In this document: one piece after another, positions 23,451 to 31,901 of the stretch
How the letters are laid out: every line of letters starts with the position of its first letter
Numbering within the stretch: the first letter of the stretch is position 1
DNA from: Paraphaeosphaeria minitans
Lineage: Eukaryota > Ascomycota > Dothideomycetes > Pleosporales > Didymosphaeriaceae
Direction of reading: 5' to 3'
Assembly (NCBI GenBank): GCA_015832175.1
Contig: WJXW01000014.1
Span: forward strand, 806,001 to 870,000
DNA length: 64,000 bases
Notes under the pieces: model-generated
Told to the model about the DNA's origin: nothing
What the model saw: only the letters and a program-made list of their open reading frames with translations
The model's database searches: none
Made by a program: the position numbers and the translations under genes

Positions 23451-24839
23451 TCAATCCTTCTCCTTTTCCTTCCCCAGCGTATCGTACGTCAGCATCCCGA
23501 ACGCTACCAAAATGAGTGCACCGCCGATGTACGTCGCCGAAGACGGACTGAGGCCCCAGACGTACCAATCCGCCAATGCTACAAAAAACACGCTCAGACT
23601 GGGATAAAGCAGGTCAGCGCATGCGTGGACAGCGGTGCATGTAGAGGGACAAGAGACTTACACATTCGCCATGGATCCGAACACAGGATCTGTCCACACG
23701 ACTAGTATCGCAAGCAAAGTGATGGAAACTAGAAAGACGTCTTCAGCATAGTCCAGAAAGACCGATGGGGGAGGACGCTACTAACCCGCCGCAGACAACA
23801 CCGCAATGACGATCCACAGCAGCGCATGCAAGCTCGGCAGAGCAAACTCCTCGATGCCAAAGATGTGCAAGATGGGAAAGGCAATCCACAGCACGCCCAG
23901 CGTGTAGAACCCCGTCAACGCCGACGCAGCCAACGTCAGCGGTACACTGGACTCCTGCGCCTCGGGCCGCGACGGAGACGCCCACTTCTTGAAGAGCACC
24001 TCGTACAGGCCAAACGCCACTGCGCCTGCGCACGCGATGATGTTGCCGAGGAACCTGCTCGCACCGATGGCGGACTCCGCGTGCTCGGCGGTAGTGTCTC
24101 CGTAGGCAATGGTGAATGTGCCGCCGATGGAAAGTACGACAGCGAGGATGCTGAGGCGGCCGAGTTTCTCCTTGAGAATGGGGACGGAGAATGCAGCCGC
24201 GAAGAAGGTGGCGCAGTTGTAGATGGCTGTCAGGTCCGCTGGCGTGGTCATGGACAGCGCGGTAAACCACGACACGCCGTTGATGGTGAGGACAACGGTC
24301 ACGATGGCCATTGTCGTAGCCAGATAGTCTAGGGGGCCACCTTGCTGGCCGCGACGCTTCAGGATGAGGGAGGGCCCGGAGGTTGCAAAGGCGTCGATTG
24401 TGGAGATGGAGGAGCGGAGCGTGTTGTTGTAGTCGCGGACCCAAGACTTGTAGGGCGTAGAGCGGTTCTTCCAGCGGAGGTAGAAGATATGGCAGACCCA
24501 TGGTAAGACCAAAGAGCCGTGGGTTAGATAGAGAGTTGCGAATGGCTTCTTCCAGCCCAGTTCGTCTTCAAAATAGGCTGTTGCTTCCGTGTTGAGTGTG
24601 AAGCCGACGACGCATGCTGCCAGAGCGGATGCAATCCAGTACCATCCTACACGCTTTTTTGATGGTTCGTCGCGTCGCCTGTAGTGGCTGACGGGAGTAC
24701 GCTCGCGGCCATCTAGCTCAAGATCGGCCAGTTCGACATCATCGTCAGAGCTGTCTCTGTTGCCGTGAAGTAGGGGGTCCTCATGATCGTCATCATCATT
24801 GACTTTCCTTCGACCTGGGCTTTGAAGAAGACGGCTCAT
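23451..24839 (-). CDS. EamA/DMT-superfamily transporter (SLC35F-like)
   Basis: Three exons: 24839-23786, 23728-23662, 23592-23451; 420 residues. An acidic N-terminus (VNDDDDHEDPLL) with a basic cluster precedes about ten hydrophobic helices. Seen: WYWIASALAACVVGFTLNTE, the repeat-type segments GVSWFTALSMTTPADLTAIY and SRFLGNIIACAGAVAFGLYE, and FKKW. These match drug/metabolite transporter family members such as fungal YML018C-like and human SLC35F5-like vacuolar or Golgi membrane proteins; substrates are generally unknown. It is transcribed in the same direction as the cyclase gene about 1.1 kb upstream; a role in moving that pathway's product is possible but unsupported. Confidence 0.88.
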
Positions 24840-25929
24840 GATAATTACGGATCAGAATGACAGTACCAACGAATTCAGTTCACTGGAAATCGGTCTCATG
24901 CGTGAAGACAGTAATGGAAGTATAATGGCCGGGAAATAAGGGTGCAGAGTGTTATCTCTCCATGTCTTAGCAGTTTCGACAGGAAAAAAGACTGGCAAAA
25001 AAACAGCAAGCAGAAAGCCTGGGACGATACAATTCAAAAGGGCAGCGATTGTCGAGTAATTGAGTAGAATTTGTTGCTCCAGATGTTTCTTAAACTTACG
25101 CTGGCTGGCCTCCAGCCTCCGCGCGGCCACCGGGCTGGTGCGACGCACGTGATGATTGGCAGTTAGCGGCTTGGCGAATATTTGCCATAAAATCTTTGCG
25201 GCTCCCACACCCTTCCTCTCTTCTTCGATCAAAAACAACGGAGCCAGCCACGACCATCAGCACAACCTTGGCTTTTGGTTGCCAGTCCCCTTCGGGGGGC
25301 GTGGCTCCGGAGAAAAAAATCCTCCTGTAGGAAGCTGGTGTCTCGTGGGTCAGATTAAATTCTGGCGATGGGACGTCGGTGTCGATTTTATGGAGAACAT
25401 CACGATTTTCAAACGAGCTTATTGAATGATGTGGACTGAACTGTGAAGCAACAAATGTCTTTGCTAGCAGTAAAGGGAAGCATGGTGTACGCAAGACCCG
25501 ACAGGAAGCCTCAATCGAGGACGCGCCTTTCTCGGGCCTAGGTGCCATGGTGTCTAGGGGGCAGCTCGACCATGATGCTGGTGATCGGAGTGCGTAAAAG
25601 CAGAAACCCTCACTAGCAGTGCAGATTCCTGTGTACGGAAGGCTTCTACCAAGCTTGCAACTCCCTCCTTTACAGATACCACAAGGCATGAAGCGACGAC
25701 TTTCGCACGTGCATGCCAGAATTTGGAGGTTGCAATATCAGATCTGATTGCTAGCAGATTGGCTGCGTCACCAGTAAGGCATATATATCTATAGGCTACA
25801 TGTAAAAACGAACGCAGTCGTTAGAGGTCACATCCTCCCCATGCTTTTGGCCAAGCCAACTAGCCTAGCGTGATATCTTATAGGTACCTAATCATCATGT
25901 GGTCGCGCTCGACACTCTTCCACAGCCGC
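24840..25929. other. Intergenic region
   Basis: About 1.1 kb. A 197-codon minus-strand frame (25096-25689) shows no signal or domain, and I do not call it. Contains the transporter promoter and cyclase 3' flank. Confidence 0.5.
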
Positions 25930-27501
25930 TCAGTTCTTGTAACCGTTCTCATAACCGTTCGCCAACACCTCCTTCAGGCCGTTAGGCAAGCCGTTGGCTA
26001 CCTTCTGCGCAATACCGTTGGTGTGAGTGCCATTTGTGCTCGGCTTGCCCTTGGTCACCGCCTCGACAGGCACATCGTTGAGGGTGTAGCCAGTATCGCT
26101 CGAGTCAACAAAGGCATCGATACCTTCACCGTTGCGAGCATATTCCTTCATGATCTCCTTGTGTCGTCGCAGCGCAGAGTTCATCTCCTCTGCAGTGACG
26201 TCGTTGAGGAAGATGCAGCTTCCAATCGGGCTAGGCACTGCTGCGCGCAGCTTACCATCTCGGGTCTTCAAAATAGCTTTCGTCGCCTTTCCGAGGATTT
26301 CTTCGTTGAAGTCTACATGGTCCATGGACAGACCAGCGCGCGAGAACAAGTTGAGAAGGCGGCGGTGCTCCCCATCGGTGATCAGCTTGCGACCGTTGGC
26401 CAAAGTCGCGGAGTAGGCCATATCGATAGAGATGGCGTGGCCGTGACGAAGAGGGACATCGGGGGTGAGCTGGATCGACGTTAATAACTATTCACCGAAG
26501 GTATAGCCGCTATTACTGACCTCGTGCAGGGGGCTCCAGGTGTGACCGTACGCGATAACACGGTCCAGACCGATCTCGTGGAGGTTGGGGGTCTCAAGCT
26601 TCAACATCTCGTAGATGCCAGAGCGGTTGATCTCGTCCGCAGCCTTGCGAACCTCACCGGACTCATCATCGACACGACCGAACTTTGTTGCGATCAACCT
26701 CTCACAGAACTGGTCGAGAAGGTCGAATGTCCGAAGATGAGCACATGTGGAGATTTTGATCAACTCTGCGAATCCGTTCCGTACCTGGCCCTCGGGCAAA
26801 GTCTTCAAGAACGTGAAGTCGAGGAATGTGTGCATGGGCGCATGGTACGCTCCAAGACGGTTCTTGTAGTTGCCATAGTTGACGGCGACCTTGATGCTGA
26901 CACTGGCATCGATCAGGCCGATGACGGTCGTGGGAATACGAATGAAGTTGGTATTCCTTCGGTATGATGCACAAGCAAAGCTGCAATGCGAGTTAGCATA
27001 TTGTTCTCGAAAGACTAGTAGGCCAGAGTGCCTTAGATATGCTCTTAGGCGATGGACCAGTTGGCATAGCTTTACCCAGCAACGTCGGTGACGAGTCCTC
27101 CTCCCTGGGGATGCATTAGCGACGCAAAAAAGCACGGCAAAGAGGTTACGTACCACTACCAAAACTGGCTCTTTACGGATGATACCGAAGTCGGTCATAG
27201 AGTCGACAATGCTCAGCAATGTGTCCATGGATTTGGCCTTCTCTCCGATCATGGTCTTGTGGATCTTCAACGCCAGCTTGTGATGGTCGAAGTACTTCTG
27301 CATCTGTTCGCCGTAAAGGTTGTAGATGTTCAGGTCCATGACCGCAAGAGCACGGCCCCAGCGCTGGTAGCAGTTGGCAAGCTGCTTGTTCTGCGGGTTG
27401 AACACGCCATCAAGGAATGTGAAGTCGTACTCGATCTTCTCATATCCCTCGACGTGGAATCCATTTTGCGTCTCGACGACGGAAGCCTTGAGATCAGACA
27501 T
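25930..27501 (-). CDS. Sedoheptulose 7-phosphate cyclase (DDGS/EEVS type, MysA-like)
   Basis: Four exons: 27501-27154, 27104-27076, 26980-26521, 26469-25930; 458 residues. A member of the 3-dehydroquinate synthase superfamily: NAD-binding GGGLVTDVAGFACASYRRN (residues 117-135), zinc-ligand candidates Glu198 (NGFAELIK), His272 (YGHTWSP) and His288 (RHGHA). It is a stand-alone protein, not the AROM pentafunctional shikimate enzyme that fungi use for 3-dehydroquinate, and the motifs fit sugar-phosphate cyclases making desmethyl-4-deoxygadusol (DDG) or 2-epi-5-epi-valiolone from sedoheptulose 7-phosphate. Adjacent O-methyltransferase and ATP-grasp genes favour DDG synthase, the first step to mycosporines. 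The last ~40 residues are an Asn/Gly-rich tail of unknown use. Confidence 0.92.
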
Positions 27502-27586
27502 GGTATGTAGGAGGTGAAAGATAGTTGTTGAGAAAAGGATAGTCGATAACTGCTACAGGATGCAAAACGTACCCAGGGTCGTCTAC

Positions 27587-27593
27587 TATATAT
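27587..27593 (-). promoter_or_regulatory. TATA-like element of the cyclase gene
   Basis: TATATAT 86-92 nt upstream of the cyclase ATG on its coding strand. Position is that of a fungal core promoter; inference only. Confidence 0.5.
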
Positions 27594-27767
27594 GGGATTA
27601 CCTCGACTCCACACACCCAATCCTCTGCTGGCTCATGGGAACACATGTCGATCGAATTGGCGCAATCGCGCCGAGAACCGGCGGTTAAGTCAACCAGATG
27701 CAGCCGCGTGCGCATCGCTGCGCATCGCTTGGTATTCGTGATGCCTTGTGTCCTGTGAGATGAAAGA

Positions 27768-27779
27768 CTAGGCGCCTAG
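27768..27779. repeat. Palindrome CTAGGCGCCTAG
   Basis: A perfect 12-bp inverted repeat with the same half-site as the larger palindrome at 28639-28658. Candidate dimeric transcription-factor site. Confidence 0.6.
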
Positions 27780-28169
27780 GACCGCTAACCTAGACTACTA
27801 TGGGAACAACATGATGAAACGACCCGTACAGTCAGGAAAGCGACGGACTTGGACCTTGTTTTAGCCTGTTCCGGCACATGGAAATCATACTCCTGTCATG
27901 CATTTCGTTCAGCATCCTGGACGAGGTACTTTTCAGGAACAGGAATAGGCGATCTCTTGTAGACTAACCCTGCTAGGCTGAGATATAGGTAAACCAAGTC
28001 GCCATGAACTCATAGTGTTGAGGGGTTTTAGCGGGGCAGTTCCGCAAGCAAGCTCAATGACTTTGCGGCGCTTCTTCGCATGCACTAACATGCAGTATGT
28101 GAGTGGACAAAGAGCTCATGTACGTTCAAAGGGTCACGGCAGTGTATACCGAGGTTTCCTTCTCAGTTC

Positions 28170-28177
28170 TGACGTCA
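28170..28177. promoter_or_regulatory. CRE element TGACGTCA
   Basis: A perfect 8-bp ATF/CREB-type palindrome. Family knowledge: Atf1-type bZIP factors downstream of stress MAP kinases bind this site in fungi. It lies about 650-670 nt from each start codon. Confidence 0.55.
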
Positions 28178-28638
28178 TTCAAACTCTGGGTTTCAAGAAC
28201 CTCAGATTTCGCAAGAGAGAAACAGCCCTGTCGGAGTTTGCGATCTCGAGCGTGACGTTGCTGCAAGATCTTAGTTCCCGTCTCAGATAGATGCAAGCTC
28301 ACGATCCAACAAAGATCTACCTAGATTAATGCACCGAGTTGACCCCAGTCGATGTCCTCGGAGGGGTTAGTCGCTTCTACCTTCCAGTTGATGTACCTAC
28401 AACCCTGGCCTTTTTTGGTACGCGACATTAACGAGAAAGTCATTGACGACAAAGACCCTCGCCACTAACGTCAAGACTCCACGTGCGGTCATCAACACCA
28501 ATCAGTAAGACATGCATTGTTCCGATTGGAATTACTCTCAAGTAATTCTCCGGAAGCAGGACTTTTATTCTAAGGGCCTGTTCGGTCGGATCGTCACAGC
28601 TCTAAGTGCGTCGAGCTCGCGTAAAAGAATTAACGCCA

Positions 28639-28658
28639 TAGACTAGGTACCTAGTCTA
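28639..28658. repeat. 20-bp perfect palindrome
   Basis: Core GACTAGGTACCTAGTC extended two bases each side with perfect symmetry, about 160 nt upstream of the O-methyltransferase ATG. Candidate regulatory site. Confidence 0.65.
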
Positions 28659-28817
28659 AACCTACTTGCATTTGGACCTGACGTGTACATTGTGTGGGGG
28701 ACCTAATAACGCGCCTAGACGCCGCCGCGAACCTCCGAACCGTTTCCGTCATAGGCTTGTACCTACCTAACCCCCGCTATTCTCCGCAAAATACTCTGAA
28801 CTCAATTGAACTGCACA

Positions 28818-29771
28818 ATGGGAAGCTTTAACCAAACGAAGGCGTACGCGCCGCAAGAAGAGACCTTTTTTGATGATGGGCGCGAAATTGAGCTTCTGCA
28901 CTTCATTTACTCACATCCCAATATCCAGCAGATTCGTGGGTCCCCAAAGGATGTCCTCGCGGCCATTGACGAGTTTGGGCGGACGAAGAAGTACCTCATG
29001 AATGTGGGCGAAGACAAAGGCCGAATTGTCTGCGACTTGATCGCAGACGTGAAGCCAAAAACCATGGTTCGTGCAATCCTGCGCAGTCATTTCACAGGCC
29101 GTCTAATGCTACGTTAGGTTGAGCTAGGTGGTTACGTTGGTTACTCATGCATCCTGTATGCTGATGCAGTACGGAAAGCTGGGGGTGAACGCTACTTCAG
29201 CTTTGAGCGCAACCCAGAATTCGCTGCGGTAATTTCGTCGCTAGTCGACCTCGCGGGTCTTGATCATATTGTCAAAGTTGTGGTGGGCTCCAGCGACGAG
29301 TCAATTGCGCGACTACATTCGTCAGGCGCTCTCAAGCACATCGACTTGATGTTCCTCGATCATTACAAACCCGCATACACCACCGACCTCAAGCTATGCG
29401 AAGAACTTGGTCTTGTCACTCCAGGCTCTGTACTTGCAGCAGACAACGTGATCAAGCCTGGTAACCCGCCGTACTTGGAGTACGTTCGCAGTAGCGTAGC
29501 CGACAAGAAGAAGAATACTGCCGGCAAAGGCAAAGGCGACAGTACACAGGGCATCGCAGAGAGGACTGTCAAACAGTATGCCAACAGATACGAGTCGGAG
29601 AAGTTCAGCAACAGTCCAGGCAATCCGAACTTGGTCTACGAGAGCAAGCTGGTAAACAGCTTTGAGCCTACGGGTGAACCGGTATGTTGGATATCTCATC
29701 GTAAAAACCTCCAGCTAACGTCTTTGCAGGACGGTGTTGAAATTACGAGGTGTGTTGGTGAAGAGAAATAG
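28818..29771 (+). CDS. COMT-type O-methyltransferase (MysB-like role)
   Basis: Three exons: 28818-29066, 29118-29681, 29730-29771, all introns phase 0; 284 residues. Seen: SAM-binding motif I VELGGYVGYS, acidic ribose-binding segment FSFERNPEFAAV, metal/catalytic region LMFLDHYKPAYTTDL and the LAADNVIKPG block, all closely matching catechol O-methyltransferase, a Mg-dependent class I enzyme. Some alignment positions differ from animal COMT (HYKP for HWKD). In context next to a DDG-synthase-like cyclase and ATP-grasp ligase, the inferred substrate is desmethyl-4-deoxygadusol, giving 4-deoxygadusol. The final exon codes only 13 residues; joining it removes an early stop in intron 2. Confidence 0.9.
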
Positions 29772-30244
29772 TGGTCATATCGCAATGTGCTCCATGATAC
29801 CAATTGATCAACCACGACATGTCTAAACCACTCAATTGCTTCCTTGATAACTGTACAAATGCGATTGAACAACCACAATGACTCTTGGCTCCGTCCGAGT
29901 ACCGCATTCGCCAAGTGAAGGAAACGTTACGCGTTTCCCCTCCTCCAAGACCCCCACCCCGCAACAATAATCAATGCGGCAACCTAGCAACCGCGCATGT
30001 ACCACAAGCTCCACTGATGGATTCACTACTTCTGCATGAGCGGCGTAGTTCATGTTGTCAGAGTCGAGCGGCAATGATGACGTGTAGACTATCTTGCCTA
30101 AGCTTTCATCCCTTGCATGAGACAACGCGTCTAGGCACATGTATGCCGCATCGCGACATACACATTGCCTACCCCTCTACCCCTCTCTTTCAACTGGAAA
30201 TCCTGCCGCTGGCGCGTTCTTACGCGCAATCACGTTCTTGCGCC
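29772..30244. other. Intergenic region
   Basis: 473 nt between two genes in the same direction. The ATP-grasp frame is open upstream to 29885, but that part is low-complexity, so I treat it as leader. Confidence 0.5.
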
Positions 30245-31714
30245 ATGGTTGTCTCATATGCCGACCCTTTCTACTATGGTCACGTGCCAAAGAACATCCT
30301 CCTCCCTCTACTCAGCCTCACTGCGCTGCCGTTCTCGGCTGCTCTGGTGATCACAAGTCTTGCATACTCCAAGCTGTTCCCCCAGCCCAGACAAATCCCT
30401 CTTCACCATGCGTCCGAACGCAAAATCATCCTCGTCACTGGGGTTTCTATGACCAAGGGCCTTACCATTGCTCGCATACTGGCCCAAAACACACCACACC
30501 GAGTCATTGGTGCAGATACTTCTTCCCTCTCACCAGGCCGCTTCTCTAGCTCTCTTGCCAAGTTCTACGTCCTCTCACCACCGGCTGGGAATGATGCAGA
30601 GCCGTACATCGACTCGTTGCTGCACGTGATCAAGAGTGAAAAGGTCGATCTGTGGATCAGCTGCTCAAGCGTCATAGCAGCCGTAGAAGATGGAGAGGTG
30701 GTGAGATTGGCCGAGAAGGAGAGAGGGCCAAGCTTCCACGCGGTGCAGTTCCGAAGCGATGTCGTCGAGCGACTGCACGAGAAAGATCACTTCATCGACT
30801 ACATCCGATCGCTAGATCTGCCTGTGCCGGAGAGCCATCGCTGCACCTCCTCCGCGGAGGCCGCGAGGGCTTTGACGAAGGAGAAGAAAGGGCACGGAAA
30901 AGACAGCAAGTTCATCTTGAAGCCGATCGGAGTCGACGACCGCGCGAGAGCAAACATGATGACCCTGCTGCCCTTTGAAAAGCGAGAAGACACAATCTCA
31001 TACATCGAGAACTTGCAGATCTCAAGCAAGAGCCCGTTCCAAGTCCAGCAATTCATCTCCGGCGCGGAGTATTGCACGCACGCCCTCGTTATCCGTGGCC
31101 GCGTCGTGGCGTTCACGTGCTGTCCGTCTTCGGAGCTGCTCATGCATTACGAAGCCATTCCCTCGTCGTCGCACCTTTTCAAGCAGATGCTGAAGTTCAC
31201 GCAGCGCGTGGCGGAAGACGGTGGCGAGTCCTTCTCGGGCCACCTCAGCTTCGACTTCCTGGCCGAGGGAGAGGGCAAGGCATCGAAGCTGTATCCGATT
31301 GAGTGCAATCCGCGCGCGCACACGGCCGTTGCATTGTTCTCCAACACGCCTCAGACGGCGTCTGCATATCTTTCTGCTTTCGATCTTTCAAAGTCCAAGA
31401 ATATGGAGATTGTCACACCGCGGTCCCCGACTCCGTCGTACTACTGGCTCGGCCATGATGTTGTCGCGTTACTGATACTTCCGGTGCTCGACCTGTTGTG
31501 GGGTATCAGGACTGTATCTGAAGCACTAGACTGCATGACGGACTTTTGGGAGCACGCTGTGAGTTGGCGGGATGGGACCTTTACGATCCAGGACCCGGTG
31601 CCGTTCTTCGTGCTGTATCACGTGTATTGGCCGATGAATTTTTTCACGAGTTTGGCGCAGGGGAAGCGGTGGTCGAGGATTAACGTGAGCACGACGAAGG
31701 TATTCGAGCAGTGA
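30245..31714 (+). CDS. ATP-grasp carboxylate-amine ligase (MysC-like)
   Basis: Single exon, 489 residues from the ATG in a GCCATGG context. Residues ~18-45 are strongly hydrophobic (ILLPLLSLTALPFSAALVI), predicting a membrane anchor. ATP-grasp features: ATP-binding Lys in SKFILKPIG (near 225), FQVQQFISGAEY, and the metal-binding ECNPRAHT (near 353). A second hydrophobic stretch, VVALLILPVLDLLWG, lies near 405. ATP-grasp ligases couple an amino acid to a carbonyl or carboxyl group via acyl phosphate; in cyanobacterial mycosporine clusters MysC joins 4-deoxygadusol to glycine. Fungal mycosporines usually carry glutamate, glutamine or glutaminol, so the amino acid used here is open. The neighbour genes support this role. 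Confidence 0.9.
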   Translation: MVVSYADPFYYGHVPKNILLPLLSLTALPFSAALVITSLAYSKLFPQPRQIPLHHASERKIILVTGVSMTKGLTIARILAQNTPHRVIGADTSSLSPGRFSSSLAKFYVLSPPAGNDAEPYIDSLLHVIKSEKVDLWISCSSVIAAVEDGEVVRLAEKERGPSFHAVQFRSDVVERLHEKDHFIDYIRSLDLPVPESHRCTSSAEAARALTKEKKGHGKDSKFILKPIGVDDRARANMMTLLPFEKREDTISYIENLQISSKSPFQVQQFISGAEYCTHALVIRGRVVAFTCCPSSELLMHYEAIPSSSHLFKQMLKFTQRVAEDGGESFSGHLSFDFLAEGEGKASKLYPIECNPRAHTAVALFSNTPQTASAYLSAFDLSKSKNMEIVTPRSPTPSYYWLGHDVVALLILPVLDLLWGIRTVSEALDCMTDFWEHAVSWRDGTFTIQDPVPFFVLYHVYWPMNFFTSLAQGKRWSRINVSTTKVFEQ

Positions 31715-31901
31715 GCTTCGACCGATAAACTTGCAAAGAGACTTGCTCGACCATGATATTCATTCGAAATTATGAAGGTTAGTAGATATAGCTGGAAGGA
31801 CTATAGAAGGATAAACTCTGCGACTGCAAAAAAATACAAGTCATGCATCTACGAGGTTCTCCGGAAAGAGGTTGAAGAAAAGCTGTTCCGTAGTTTCGAC
31901 A

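Larger units (their letters stand above)
27502..28817. promoter_or_regulatory. Divergent promoter between cyclase and O-methyltransferase
   Basis: A 1.3 kb region between head-to-head genes with no supported gene. It holds a perfect CRE (TGACGTCA), STRE-like AGGGG motifs at 28021-28025 and 28362-28366, and two palindromes of the form CTAGG-N2-CCTAG. Likely the shared control region of the cluster. Confidence 0.6.

Noticed and set aside
25096..25689. 197-codon minus-strand frame
   Set aside because: No recognisable domain, no signal peptide and no convincing promoter; treated as chance.
29885..30244. Upstream in-frame extension of the ATP-grasp frame
   Set aside because: Low-complexity, not family-like; the internal ATG at 30245 has a good context and gives a normal length.
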